A DNA stretch of 64,000 bases. It comes from Firmicutes bacterium ADurb.Bin193 (GTDB lineage: Bacteria > Bacillota > Clostridia > Monoglobales > Firm-18). Shown piece after piece: positions 47,437 through 56,926 of the stretch. The position numbers and the translations under genes were made by a program. Location of the stretch: NCBI GenBank assembly GCA_002070105.1, contig MWCQ01000004.1, forward strand, positions 88,770 to 152,769, read 5' to 3'. The notes beneath the pieces are model-generated. The model made no database searches. It saw nothing but the letters and a program-made list of their open reading frames with translations, and had not been told where the DNA came from. Each line of letters begins with the position of its first letter. The stretch's first letter is position 1.

Positions 47437-47622
47437 GTGTTGTCTTTAGTCGTTGGCAAAGCAGAATTTCATCCGTATCAGCTTGACCCGTTAGAACTGG
47501 CAATCATTCGTTCACAAAACCAATCTTACGGCGAGGCTCGGCAGGCGCAACACGAGGTTCGGAAGTCAAAAGAAAATTCAACTGAGAAACGTGTTGAACA
47601 AGAGTGTGGGGGCGACCGTTAG
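47437..47622 (+). CDS. Small protein under the repressed promoter
   Basis: A 61-residue charged protein (GTG 47437 or TTG 47440 after GTGAGGTG). It is the first frame after the operator-bearing promoter, where elements often place an excision or antirepressor gene. The sequence (FHPYQLDPLELAIIRSQ, then a Lys/Glu-rich tail) matches nothing I recognise. Confidence 0.45.
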   Translation: MLSLVVGKAEFHPYQLDPLELAIIRSQNQSYGEARQAQHEVRKSKENSTEKRVEQECGGDR

Positions 47623-47691
47623 ATGTGCCTTTGAAAACAATGAGGTGAGTTTCGGCGCAAACAACAGTTTCAACAATTAAGGTGGTGTTTG

Positions 47692-47802
47692 GTGGTGGGC
47701 TTGAAAATAGCTTCGTTAATTTTACTTGTGGTTTACAACACAGCGTCACTTGTTTATATTTGTTGGGCGTTTATCTTGTTATACAAAAACAAGAAGCGAT
47801 AA
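47692..47802 (+). CDS. Very small single-helix membrane protein
   Basis: GTG 47692 (or 47695) after AAGGTGG opens a 36-residue frame, MVGLKIASLILLVVYNTASL..., with one membrane helix (about 5-31) and a basic end (YKNKKR). The size and shape recall holin-like or toxin-like peptides. Low certainty that it is expressed. Confidence 0.4.
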   Translation: MVGLKIASLILLVVYNTASLVYICWAFILLYKNKKR

Positions 47803-48240
47803 TTACTCGCTGAATTCCTCTTTCATTAACGCCAGTAACGTTTCGATAGAATAAGCAAACATTTTGTTGTATTCCTTGTCGTTCTTATATCCTTTTGCCA
47901 ACAACACAACATCTTTTAAACGGTCATATGTTTCTTTTGAGCCTAAAACGCTATAGGTAGCCGCTAAGTTTGCAAAATCCTCCACCGCCTCAGGCGAACT
48001 TTTAAGCTTTTCTGGATTTAGCAGTGCGCTAATAATCTTTGAATAAATATCCAGTTTATGTGTGTAAGCCAGTTTTTGTCTAAAACACTTTTCATCAAAG
48101 TTTTTACGAATTAATGTAGTTGCCACAGGGCTTAATGCACTGCATATAACAGCTATGACAGAAAACAAAACAATCCATCTGTCCAATGAATTGGACTTAT
48201 TTATGGTTTCTAATACAACTTGAAACGCTTCACTATCCAT
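47803..48240 (-). CDS. Hypothetical one-helix membrane protein
   Basis: A 145-residue protein with one membrane segment (about 22-42, WIVLFSVIAVICSALSPVATTLI) and a helical cytoplasmic part. ATG 48240 follows AGGAGGAGAT and overlaps the end of the chimeric DUF1593 frame by eight bases. No family recognised; it probably belongs to the mobile element. Confidence 0.6.
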   Translation of the reverse strand: MDSEAFQVVLETINKSNSLDRWIVLFSVIAVICSALSPVATTLIRKNFDEKCFRQKLAYTHKLDIYSKIISALLNPEKLKSSPEAVEDFANLAATYSVLGSKETYDRLKDVVLLAKGYKNDKEYNKMFAYSIETLLALMKEEFSE

Positions 48241-49009
48241 TGACTATCTCCTCCTCAACGCCTTCGGGAAGATAGATACCCCTGGTAGCTTGTTCAGTGT
48301 TAATGGGGGTGGCTTCTTCCCTGTAGCTGCATACAAGAAAAAGCTCTGGGACATTATCATTTAGCCAAGCCAGACCAGTATCCTGACGGCTTATTATAAA
48401 TACTCGCAATTTTGAGATAAACTTTTTATACTCATCAGGTGTGCGTGTCGTCTTAACCTTCCATATTGCTTGCACAAGCTCGGACGCACCGCCCCACACC
48501 GCTATATTAAGCGGACGGGAGTCTTCCTTGTCAGCGCAGGCGATAATCCAGGTTGAGCCTTCGGTGTCTTGGTTTGCGTTTCCGAACAAATCACGAAGAT
48601 TGGCCCCTGTTTTAACAATACTCTTCAAATAAGTCTCGGTAGGGTAACCGCTTTTGTGTAACAGTAAATTATCACGCACCTGACCGTAAGCGGTAATAAT
48701 TTCATTGGCATACTCAGGATGAGGTTGTATACCTTCACCCTTGTCTTTTTTTAAAGCCGTGCATACATAGCCTTCCAGATCAAACTCATTGGAATAGCAC
48801 ATAAGCCGCACCATTGATTGCTTGTCGTCCGGGTCTCCGCCTATGTCACTTGTTACCAGAAGACGAGGCTTGATTGGCTCAGAGTCAGCGCTTGCCATTA
48901 AAATCGGTGAGTAAGGTAAAACTTGTATGCAAGATATCGCTGTCAGGACAACTAAACAATCGGCTATTAACCTTGCAATAAATCCCTTTCTTGCTACACG
49001 CTTTTCCAT
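48233..49009 (-). pseudogene. Truncated, chimeric copy of the DUF1593 nucleoside-hydrolase-like gene
   Basis: Start ATG 49009 follows AGGAGGGATA. The first roughly 230 residues parallel the full gene next to it (signal peptide, DIGGDPDDKQSMVRLMCYSNEFDLEGY, WIIACADKEDSRPLNIAVWGGASELVQAIWKVKTTRT). After SYREE the match stops, and the frame ends ATPINTEQATRGIYLPEGVEEEIVNG, unrelated to the full copy. It lacks the rest of the catalytic domain and the whole C-terminal half. The junction near 48290 probably marks the right edge of the mobile element or a deletion. Confidence 0.8.
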
Positions 49010-49092
49010 ACAACATATCCCTCCTGTTTTTTTGCCAAGCGCATTACCCCTAATAAAGAGCAATATGGCTATAATCAAAATAGCGAATAAAT

Positions 49093-50808
49093 TTATAATT
49101 TTTCGATATTTTTCGTATAAATCGGCTCAAGAATCTCGGTCGGAAGCCATATAAACAGCTTCGCATGGTCGGCATTTGAAATATTATTGTACGATAAATT
49201 AAAGTCGTCCGTATCCTGTTTACTAACGGTTTCTGTTGACTGCTTGACGCTTGTTAGCTTACCCTCGGCGTTATATAAAGCGATTATCGGCCAATAGGTT
49301 TTGTCGGTCTGACCATTGTTGCCGACAGTTCCGCTTACTGAAATAGTTGAATCAGTCCACCCAGCGTTTACATCTTGCACATAGAGGTTGCTTGCCGCAG
49401 ACTCATACCCTGCGGGAAGACTTGGGTCAACATTTACAACAACCCTTTTATAGCCGATAAGCGAGGGTGAGCCGTTGTCTTTAACCTTTAAAACCACATG
49501 GATCTGTGTTGGGACGGAAACAGACGGTGCGGTAAAATCAGCCGTGGCAGTCGTTTTGTTGTTTACGGTAATGTTAGAGGCATAAGTCCCTGCCTCTTTA
49601 TAATACATCCACTCATAGCTAAGCGTATTGCCGTCAGGGTCAGAGCTTGCCGTTGCATCAAGCTTTATTTGCGTGTTTGGGCCTACCGTCCGTGTAAGCG
49701 CACCCTTAACAACAGCTACGGGGTTGTGGTTCGCCTCAGCATACGGCTTTACGCACCAGTCCATTCTTGCGGCAAAGTCATTTTGATATTCTGGGCGCCA
49801 TCTCCATACAGTTGCCTGAGCGGTCGTAACATTGCCAACATTAGCCAAATAAACGGTATCCTTGGCATCAGTCCATAAATAATCCGATATTTTTATGAAG
49901 CGTCCGCCCCATCCGCCCCAGTTGGGGTGGGTGGCATCGCTAAGACCTATCACATCCGAAAGAAAGTAAAAAAATGCAGGTGTATCCCCCTCTTTCAACC
50001 TTTTGGGAGCTAACATTGCCGTGTTGTGGGGATAGAATGCGCCCAAAGCACCGTGACCAATGTTCAAATTCTCGTTTATCCAAGTATCGGTAAGAAGGGT
50101 TTGGTCACCTGACATGTGCATACCTGTGAATACCTTTTCTTCATTATAAGTCAATACCATAAATAATTTCGGCGCGTTCGTCAAAAGCCAATCAACGCCG
50201 GTATCCTGCTTATTGATTGAATAAAGCCTAATTTTAGAAATGAATTTATCAAATTCGGCAGTGGTTCTTGTGGTTTTAACCTTCCACACCGCCTGGGCAA
50301 GCTCGGTCGCTCCACCCCATAGCGTGATGATAAGCGGACGAGTATCCTCCTTGTCAACGCAGGAAATAATCCAGTCAGAGCCTTCAGTATTAAAAGTATC
50401 GTTTCCGAACGAATCGCGGGCAGGATGCCCATTCTTCACAATACTTTGAAGATATTCCGCAGTCGGATATCCACTCTTATGAAGCAACAAATTAGGACGC
50501 ACTTTACCGTAGGCAGTTATGGCATCTTTTATTATTTGCGGCCTTATGTCTGCACCTTTGCTGGAATGCCGAGCTGTGGCTATAAGTCCCTCTATATCAA
50601 ATTCATTTGAGTAACACATAAACCTTGTCATAGACTGCTGGTCGTCAATATCACCGCCAATATCGGTGGCGACTAAAATGCGAGGCTTTAAAGCCTCAGA
50701 GTTTGCGCTTGCCAATGAAAACGGAATAAAAGATAGTGCTAATAAGGCAATCAGGCAACCGGCTATTAACATTTTAATAAATCCCTTTCTTGCGACACTT
50801 TTTTTCAT
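49093..50808 (-). CDS. Secreted DUF1593 nucleoside-hydrolase-like protein with Ig-like and C-terminal beta domains
   Basis: Start set at ATG 50808 (after GGAGGAGATA), giving 571 residues. Signal peptide 1 to about 35; nucleoside-hydrolase-like DUF1593 domain (about 40-330) with the Asp cluster D49, D53, D55 and D56 in ATDIGGDIDDQQS; a cadherin/PKD-like domain (about 355-455, DPDGNTLSYEWMYYKE); and a C-terminal domain similar in plan to the tail of the leucine-rich-repeat protein at 25 kb. It probably acts outside the cell on a sugar or nucleoside substrate; none is proven. A truncated second copy lies 83 bases away. Confidence 0.8.
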   Translation of the reverse strand: MKKSVARKGFIKMLIAGCLIALLALSFIPFSLASANSEALKPRILVATDIGGDIDDQQSMTRFMCYSNEFDIEGLIATARHSSKGADIRPQIIKDAITAYGKVRPNLLLHKSGYPTAEYLQSIVKNGHPARDSFGNDTFNTEGSDWIISCVDKEDTRPLIITLWGGATELAQAVWKVKTTRTTAEFDKFISKIRLYSINKQDTGVDWLLTNAPKLFMVLTYNEEKVFTGMHMSGDQTLLTDTWINENLNIGHGALGAFYPHNTAMLAPKRLKEGDTPAFFYFLSDVIGLSDATHPNWGGWGGRFIKISDYLWTDAKDTVYLANVGNVTTAQATVWRWRPEYQNDFAARMDWCVKPYAEANHNPVAVVKGALTRTVGPNTQIKLDATASSDPDGNTLSYEWMYYKEAGTYASNITVNNKTTATADFTAPSVSVPTQIHVVLKVKDNGSPSLIGYKRVVVNVDPSLPAGYESAASNLYVQDVNAGWTDSTISVSGTVGNNGQTDKTYWPIIALYNAEGKLTSVKQSTETVSKQDTDDFNLSYNNISNADHAKLFIWLPTEILEPIYTKNIEKL

Positions 50809-50852
50809 AAAAAATATCTCCTCCCTATTTTTTGGCAAGTGCTTTTTCTATA

Positions 50853-52304
50853 TTAAACTACATAAGTTGAAGCCGATGTATTCCCACCCTGACCTGTCCA
50901 GTTAGTGTGGAAGAACTCACCGCGAGGCTTGTCGGTGCGCTCATAGGTATGCGCCCCAAAATAGTCACGCTGTGCCTGAAGTAAATTCGCAGGAAGCCTT
51001 CCGCAACGGTAGCCGTCGTAATAGCAAAGTGCGGTTGTAAAAGCAGGTACGGGTATTCCATTTGTAAGTGCTGCGGCACAAACCCTCCTCCAGCTTTCGT
51101 TGGAGGCTGCGACAATTTCTTCAAAATACGGGTCGAGCAAAAGGTTTTTAAGGTTCGGGTTGTTGTCAAACGCTTCTTTTATCTTGCCCAAAAATACGCT
51201 TCGTATTATACATCCGCCACGCCACATAAGCGCAATTCCGCCGTAATTGAGATTCCAGCCGTATGTCTTTGCGGCGGCGCTCATAAGGGTATATCCCTGT
51301 GCATATGAAACAATTTTTGAGGCAAACAATGCTTTTCTTATATCGTCGATAAACGCCTTTTTGTCACCCTTGAATGAAGGCTTCGGCCCTTTAAGGATTT
51401 TTGATGCCTCAACACGCTCTTCCTTAATTGCGCTAAGACAACGCGAGAATACAGCCTCACCGATTAAGGTTAGACCTACTCCCTCGTCAAGTGCGGCAAT
51501 CGCCGTCCACTTGCCTGTTCCCTTCTGTCCGGCAGTATCAAGAATTTTGTCAACCAGCGCAGAGCCGTCCTCATCCTTATATTTCAAAATATCTCTTGTT
51601 ATTTCGACTAAATAACTATCAAGCTCGGCATTGTTCCACTCTGCAAAAACCTCATGCATTTCGTCCGCCGACATTCCGAGGTAGTCACGCATAAGCTGAT
51701 ACGCCTCACATATAAGCTGCATATCGCCGTACTCTATGCCGTTGTGAACCATCTTAACAAAATGACCAGCCCCTGCTTCTCCAACCCAGTCACAGCAGGG
51801 AACTCCGCCCTCAACCTTTGCGCATATTGACTGGAATATCGGCTTAACATGCGGCCACGCCGCAGGCGAGCCGCCGGGCATCATGCTCGGGCCCTTTAAT
51901 GCACCCTCTTCTCCGCCCGAAACACCTGTTCCGATATAGAAAAGACCCTTGCTTTCAACATATGCCGTACGCCTTGCGGTGTCAGGAAAGTGTGAGTTTC
52001 CGCCATCTATAATAATATCTCCGTCTTCTAACAGCGGAATAAGCTTTTCAATAAAATCATCAACGGGATTACCCGCCTTTACCATAAGCATAACTCGCCT
52101 CGGTTTTTTTAGGTTTGCAACAAGTTCCTCCAGTGTAAAGGCTCCGATTATGTTCTTACCCTTCGCACGCCCTTCGACAAAACTCCTAACCTTTTCGGAT
52201 GTTCGGTTGTATACCGCAACAGTGAATCCGTGACTTTCCATATTCATAACGAGGTTTTCCCCCATTACCGCAAGACCTATAAGACCGATATCTGCTTTAC
52301 TCAC
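50853..52304 (-). CDS. gnd: 6-phosphogluconate dehydrogenase, decarboxylating
   Basis: Gnd oxidises 6-phosphogluconate to ribulose 5-phosphate and CO2. The start is GTG 52304 (VSKADIGLIGLAVMGENLVMNM), giving 483 residues; upstream in-frame codons are not protein-like. Landmarks: Rossmann motif GLAVMG, GGEEGALKGPSMMPGG, KMVHNGIEYGDMQLI and the C-terminal QRDYFGAHTYER. Placed in a sugar-acid locus with UxaE and a LarA homologue, so its substrate may come from gluconate rather than from glucose 6-phosphate. Confidence 0.95.
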   Translation of the reverse strand: MSKADIGLIGLAVMGENLVMNMESHGFTVAVYNRTSEKVRSFVEGRAKGKNIIGAFTLEELVANLKKPRRVMLMVKAGNPVDDFIEKLIPLLEDGDIIIDGGNSHFPDTARRTAYVESKGLFYIGTGVSGGEEGALKGPSMMPGGSPAAWPHVKPIFQSICAKVEGGVPCCDWVGEAGAGHFVKMVHNGIEYGDMQLICEAYQLMRDYLGMSADEMHEVFAEWNNAELDSYLVEITRDILKYKDEDGSALVDKILDTAGQKGTGKWTAIAALDEGVGLTLIGEAVFSRCLSAIKEERVEASKILKGPKPSFKGDKKAFIDDIRKALFASKIVSYAQGYTLMSAAAKTYGWNLNYGGIALMWRGGCIIRSVFLGKIKEAFDNNPNLKNLLLDPYFEEIVAASNESWRRVCAAALTNGIPVPAFTTALCYYDGYRCGRLPANLLQAQRDYFGAHTYERTDKPRGEFFHTNWTGQGGNTSASTYVV

Positions 52305-52397
52305 TTTAATAACCCTCTTTCTTTTTAATGTCGTTATAATTAAGATGCTTCCTCTGCCACACCCTTGTGACAAAAGGGAGCATTTAGTTTGTTTGTG

Positions 52398-53297
52398 TTA
52401 TTTTTTCCACGGCGGCGAATCGGGAAGATAGCTGTCAAACTTGTCAATAAGCTTCTTTTCATATTCACCGGCGTAATTTCCCTCAAAGAATTTATCAAGA
52501 GCCTCTTCAAAAAACAACTGCCACGATTCGTCCTCAGCCCCCGGATTTATCGGGAAGTAAAGTGCATCATTTGCAAGGGCTGCTTTATAGTCGCCGGGTG
52601 CGTCACCTATCATCAAAACGCGGTCAGCGGCATAGCCCTTTTCCTTCGCAATGGCAATGCACTCCTTTTTTGTACCCATTTCCTGACCCGCTATTACCTT
52701 TACATATTTTGCAACGCCATGCTCTTCCCACTCACGAACAAGTGCTTCATGCGGTGTTGCGGAAACAACTATGACATCTGCCTTAATCTGCATTTTCTCA
52801 AAGCTTTGCACAACAAAGGGGAAGGGCGGTACACCGCGGACAATCTCAGCCACGCTTTTGTTTACTCCCTCTGTCCATCTAAGTGTTTGCGCCAAAATTT
52901 CATCGTCGGGGTGATTGGCTATATAAGCCTTTAAGGCAGGGTCGCCAAGCTTTGTTTCGTTTTGCACCCATTCCCTCAGCGAATCTATATTTGGTGCCTT
53001 AAAGCCCCTTTTAATCGCCTCGGTCCTTTCGGATAAAAGGTCTATAACCTTAATAAGCGCAGGGAAGCGGTTTATACCCCTGTCCTTTGAATAGAGGTTT
53101 ACATACTCCGACGCCTCTCTGGCATATTTGGAGATAGCCTGAAGGTTCCAATGGTTTATAATATTCGGCGTAAAGCACTCTTTATGCTTTACCTCCATTG
53201 TATCAAAAATACACCCGTCGGAATCGATACAAATAAGAAAATCCGCGGTTTTTTTCATATCATATAGCGGCTTTGCAGCCGATTGAGCATCTGACAT
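52398..53297 (-). CDS. HAD-superfamily hydrolase
   Basis: Start at ATG 53297 after GGAGG, giving 299 residues. HAD motifs are clear: CIDSDGCIFDT (nucleophile Asp and acid Asp), VVSATP (motif II), K of TKKECI, and MIGDAPGDYKAA (motif IV). A cap of about 130 residues lies between motifs I and II. It probably removes phosphate from a small sugar or sugar-acid phosphate. Located between gnd and pfp, so a role in clearing phosphorylated intermediates is plausible but unproven. Confidence 0.82.
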   Translation of the reverse strand: MSDAQSAAKPLYDMKKTADFLICIDSDGCIFDTMEVKHKECFTPNIINHWNLQAISKYAREASEYVNLYSKDRGINRFPALIKVIDLLSERTEAIKRGFKAPNIDSLREWVQNETKLGDPALKAYIANHPDDEILAQTLRWTEGVNKSVAEIVRGVPPFPFVVQSFEKMQIKADVIVVSATPHEALVREWEEHGVAKYVKVIAGQEMGTKKECIAIAKEKGYAADRVLMIGDAPGDYKAALANDALYFPINPGAEDESWQLFFEEALDKFFEGNYAGEYEKKLIDKFDSYLPDSPPWKK

Positions 53298-53349
53298 TTT
53301 TTTGTCCTCCCTTTTTGCGCACATATTATATGTAGCATTTAAATTTTTA

Positions 53350-54642
53350 TTATTCTCTATAACCCTGCGGAACATATGCCCCAAGCTTTTTCTCTGCGAA
53401 TATAGGCTTAAGCTTTGCAAAGCGCATTATGCCGTCAACAAGCGGTACGCTTACCCAGTCGTTTCCGATAAGTGGCTTTGCATATTTTATAAATTCGTCA
53501 GTTACATCATTTTTATCCTTTGTAAGCCAGTCTTGCGGGAATGTCCTCTCAGAGTTTGCAACAAGCTCTAACGGAACCCTGTCATAGCGAACAGAATAAA
53601 TCGGCCCCGGATTGCGCAAAATTGTGGACATAAAGCCGTTTGAATTTGATGCAGCTATTTCAACCGCCTTTTGTCCGAGACAGTAAGCTTCATCAAGGTC
53701 AACCGCAGAGGCAGTGTTGATATTTCCTCTCTGGTCGGTGCCCGAAACCTGTCCCCTTGCTGCACCACGGGTGCGAAGTCCGACAGAATTTAAGTAGTTT
53801 ACAACCTTTTGCGCTACGGTAATCTGGCTTGCGCCAAATTGAGTATGCCCAAAATTGTCTTTTGTTTCGCCAAGGTCACCTATATTAAGACCCTCGCTTA
53901 CCACAACCAATGCTCGTCCCCTTTTTTCAACAAGTGAGTTTACATCCTCGGCAATCTCCTCAAGAGAAAGCCCCGATTCAGCCATATAAATCCGAAGCGG
54001 CATCTCACGATTCGGGTCTGCAAGCCTTGCCGCCGCAGGAATATATCCGATTTTCCTTCCCATTGCCTGAAGCACCAAAACAGGGTCGGCAGGGCATGAG
54101 CCAGCGTTTTCTTCATTGGCGTTCTGAACCGCCACAGACCAGTATTTTGCAACACTTCCGTAACCGGGAGTATGATCAATAAGCTTAAATTCACTGTCGC
54201 CGACATCGTTGTCGATTGTTTTGGGCACCCCGACAGCAATAAGCTCAAGCCCGCGCTCACGCGCGAGAATACTGATCTTGTTAGCCGTATCCATAGAGTC
54301 GTTTCCGCCTATGTAAAACAGATAACCGACATTGTGTGCACGAAGAACATCAATTACCCTTTCAAAATCCTCAGGCAGACTGCTTTTAAGCTTGTAACGG
54401 CAGGTACCGACAGAACCCGCGGTGGGTGTCGTTCGCAGAAGCGAAATTTCGTCAACGCTTTGCGCGCTCAGGTCTAAAAGTTCTTCCTTTAAAATACCCT
54501 CAACGCCGTGAAAGCCCGCATAGACTGTGCCGAAAACATCGGGATAATCTCGACAAGCCTCAATTACACCACGCAACGAATTGTTGATTACCGGTGTCGG
54601 CCCGCCCGATTGTGAAACAATAACATTCCTTGGTTTTTGCAT
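53350..54642 (-). CDS. pfp: 6-phosphofructokinase, probably pyrophosphate-dependent
   Basis: The 430-residue protein interconverts fructose 6-phosphate and fructose 1,6-bisphosphate. Motifs: SQSGGPTPVINNSLRG, YIGGNDSMDT (the GGDx loop, with Asp at the position linked to PPi use) and the catalytic VPKTIDND, then LVLQAMGRKIGYI. PPi use fits the membrane pyrophosphatase at 6-8 kb. First gene leftward from the divergent promoter; HAD and gnd follow. Confidence 0.88.
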   Translation of the reverse strand: MQKPRNVIVSQSGGPTPVINNSLRGVIEACRDYPDVFGTVYAGFHGVEGILKEELLDLSAQSVDEISLLRTTPTAGSVGTCRYKLKSSLPEDFERVIDVLRAHNVGYLFYIGGNDSMDTANKISILARERGLELIAVGVPKTIDNDVGDSEFKLIDHTPGYGSVAKYWSVAVQNANEENAGSCPADPVLVLQAMGRKIGYIPAAARLADPNREMPLRIYMAESGLSLEEIAEDVNSLVEKRGRALVVVSEGLNIGDLGETKDNFGHTQFGASQITVAQKVVNYLNSVGLRTRGAARGQVSGTDQRGNINTASAVDLDEAYCLGQKAVEIAASNSNGFMSTILRNPGPIYSVRYDRVPLELVANSERTFPQDWLTKDKNDVTDEFIKYAKPLIGNDWVSVPLVDGIMRFAKLKPIFAEKKLGAYVPQGYRE

Positions 54643-54683
54643 TAATCCCCGTTCCTTCCTTAATCAAATACATAGATAAGAAA

Positions 54684-54712
54684 ATTATACATTACGGGTA
54701 TAAAATTGTCAA
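54684..54712 (-). promoter_or_regulatory. Perfect-consensus promoter for pfp-HAD-gnd
   Basis: On the minus strand TTGACA (54707-54712), 17-base spacer, TATAAT (54684-54689). Confidence 0.9.
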
Positions 54713-54753
54713 TACAGCGACAGTTAATATTACAAAATAATAAGTTTTTAATC

Positions 54754-54782
54754 TTTACTTTTTAAAAATGGAGTGGTATAAT
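54754..54782 (+). promoter_or_regulatory. Promoter for the SDR-larA-PHP-uxaE genes
   Basis: TTTACT (54754-54759), 17-base spacer, TATAAT (54777-54782). The two promoters lie back to back within 100 bases, so one regulator could control both arms. Confidence 0.75.
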
Positions 54783-54814
54783 TATAGCAATTGTTTTCAG
54801 GAGGAGATTATACT

Positions 54815-55666
54815 ATGAAATTACCGCTTAACATTGATTTAAAAGGAAAGGTCGCAGTCGTAACCGGCGGGGGAGGCGTTTTGTGCGCCATGTTCGCCGA
54901 AGCGCTTGCTAAGTGCGGTGCAAAGGTAGCTATTTTGGATTTAAGGCTTGATGCCGCACAGTCCGTCGCGCAAAAGATAAATGAAGATGGCGGCACTGCG
55001 ATAGGCGTTGAGGCAAATGTATTGGAATTCGAAAGCCTTAAAGCCGCAAAAGCAGTCGTAAACGAAAGGCTTGGCGCTTGCGACATACTTATTAACGGGG
55101 CGGGCGGAAACAACCCCAAGGGTACCACGACAAAGGACTATTTGTTTGTGGAGGACATAGAAAACAGCGAGATTAAGACATTCTTCGACCTTGACCCTAA
55201 GGGAGTAGAATTTGTTTTTAACCTTAATTTTATAGGCACGCTTTTACCGACTCAGGTTTTTTCAAGGGATATGCTTGATAAAAAGGGTGCGGTAATCATC
55301 AATATTTCGTCGATGAACGCTTTTTGCCCGCTTACACGAATACCTGCGTACAGTGGTGCAAAGGCGGCTATAAGCAACTTTACCCAGTGGCTTGCGGTGC
55401 ATATGTCGCGCGTGGGCATTAGGGTTAATGCAATTGCCCCCGGGTTTTTTATCACCGACCAAAACCGCGGACTTTTGACGAATGAGGACGGAAGCTTTAC
55501 CGAAAGAGCGCAAAAGATACTCTCACAAACTCCAATGTCACGCTTTGGCGAGGCGGAGGAGCTTATCGGTACGCTTCTGTGGCTTACAGACAACGGCGCA
55601 TCAGGCTTTGTAAACGGAATTGTGGTGCCTGTTGACGGCGGTTTTTCTGCATATTCGGGAGTATAA
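54815..55666 (+). CDS. SDR-family D-mannonate oxidoreductase (fructuronate reductase), UxuB-like
   Basis: A 283-residue short-chain dehydrogenase, ATG 54815 after AGGAGGAG. It has the TGGGGVLC variant of the nucleotide motif (about 17-24), NGAG, catalytic S166/S167, Y180 and K184, and a 40-residue insert with NNPKGTTTKDY typical of the SDR group that interconverts D-fructuronate and D-mannonate. UxaE, the enzyme that would supply fructuronate, is encoded three genes downstream. Gluconate 5-dehydrogenase activity is the main alternative. Confidence 0.8.
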   Translation: MKLPLNIDLKGKVAVVTGGGGVLCAMFAEALAKCGAKVAILDLRLDAAQSVAQKINEDGGTAIGVEANVLEFESLKAAKAVVNERLGACDILINGAGGNNPKGTTTKDYLFVEDIENSEIKTFFDLDPKGVEFVFNLNFIGTLLPTQVFSRDMLDKKGAVIINISSMNAFCPLTRIPAYSGAKAAISNFTQWLAVHMSRVGIRVNAIAPGFFITDQNRGLLTNEDGSFTERAQKILSQTPMSRFGEAEELIGTLLWLTDNGASGFVNGIVVPVDGGFSAYSGV

Positions 55667-55678
55667 GGAGAGGTTGTA

Positions 55679-56926
55679 ATGGTTTACAAAAGCGAAAGCG
55701 GTCTTACCGAAGCCGAGCTTCGTGAGGCATTAAAAAAATCAATCGAGGGGAAAAATCTTAAAAAAATATTGCTTCTTCCACCCGATTATACAAGAATGTA
55801 CAGTGGTGCAGGGCAGATTACAAGGATATACTATGAGCTTTTGTCAGACACCTGTGAGGTTGACATTATGCCCACGCTCGGCACGCACGAGGCTATGACA
55901 AAAGAGGAATGCACCGCATTTTTTGGCGGGGTGGTTCCGTATGAAAAGCTTATTGTTCACAACTGGCGTACAGATGTAGTGAAGATCGGTGAGGTTCCCG
56001 CAGAGTTTGTCGCAGAGGTTTCGGATGGGCTTGTTAAGGAAAAAATTGATGTTGAGGTAAACAGGCTTATTGTGGACAAGTCATACGACCTTATTATTTC
56101 GATAGGTCAGGTTGTTCCGCACGAGGTTGTGGGAATGGCGAATTATTCAAAGAATATCTTTGTGGGCTGCGGCGGTTGCAGTATGATAAGCAGCTCGCAT
56201 ATGCTCGGCGCATTTTACGGTATGGAGCGTGTAATGGGGCGCGACTTTTCGCCTGTACGCCTTGTATTTGACTATGCTGAGGAGCATTTTTTGAAGGATA
56301 TCCCCGTAATGTATATTTTGACCGTAACGACAAGCGAAAATGACAATGTCCGTATTCACGGTCTTTTTGCGGGGCGAGAGCGTGCTCTTTTTGAGCAGGC
56401 GGTTGCATTAAGCCGCGAGAAAAACCTTACCTATGTTGACAAGCCGCTTAAAAAGGTTGTTGTCTATCTTGACGAGCGTGAGTTCAAAAGCACATGGCTT
56501 GGAAACAAGGCCATCTACCGAACACGAATGGCGATAGCCGACGGCGGTGAGCTTATTGTACTTGCGCCCGGCGTTAAAAGGTTCGGCGAGGACAGTGAAA
56601 ATGACATTTTAATAAGAAAATACGGCTATGTAAGACGGGAGAGAGTTTTGGAACTTGTGCGTGAGAATAAGGACCTTCAGGACGACCTGTCTGTCGCCGC
56701 ACATCTGATTCACGGCTCTTCCGATGGGCGCTTCAAAATAACCTATGCCACAGAAAAGCTTTCAAAAGATGAGGTTTTGGGCGTAAACTTTTCATATGAG
56801 CCTCTTTCTGATGCTCTTCTAAAATATGATATTAAGACTTTGCAAGACGGGTTTAACACGCTCCCCGGCGGCGAGGAGATATTTTATATAAGTAATCCCG
56901 CGCTTGGGCTTTGGGCATGCAGATAA
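55679..56926 (+). CDS. LarA-superfamily nickel-pincer-dependent 2-hydroxyacid racemase/epimerase
   Basis: A 415-residue member of the lactate racemase (LarA, DUF2088) superfamily, 12 bases after the SDR gene. LarA enzymes use a nickel-pincer nucleotide to invert C2 of 2-hydroxyacids. The key residues are in place: DYTR (36-39), GTH with H70, H148 and, ten residues on, K158, the expected cofactor-binding lysine. Known members racemise lactate or malate, and some epimerise D-gluconate at C2. Between a mannonate oxidoreductase and UxaE, a mannonate/gluconate 2-epimerase is the best guess. No larB, larC or larE is in the window. Confidence 0.85.
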   Translation: MVYKSESGLTEAELREALKKSIEGKNLKKILLLPPDYTRMYSGAGQITRIYYELLSDTCEVDIMPTLGTHEAMTKEECTAFFGGVVPYEKLIVHNWRTDVVKIGEVPAEFVAEVSDGLVKEKIDVEVNRLIVDKSYDLIISIGQVVPHEVVGMANYSKNIFVGCGGCSMISSSHMLGAFYGMERVMGRDFSPVRLVFDYAEEHFLKDIPVMYILTVTTSENDNVRIHGLFAGRERALFEQAVALSREKNLTYVDKPLKKVVVYLDEREFKSTWLGNKAIYRTRMAIADGGELIVLAPGVKRFGEDSENDILIRKYGYVRRERVLELVRENKDLQDDLSVAAHLIHGSSDGRFKITYATEKLSKDEVLGVNFSYEPLSDALLKYDIKTLQDGFNTLPGGEEIFYISNPALGLWACR

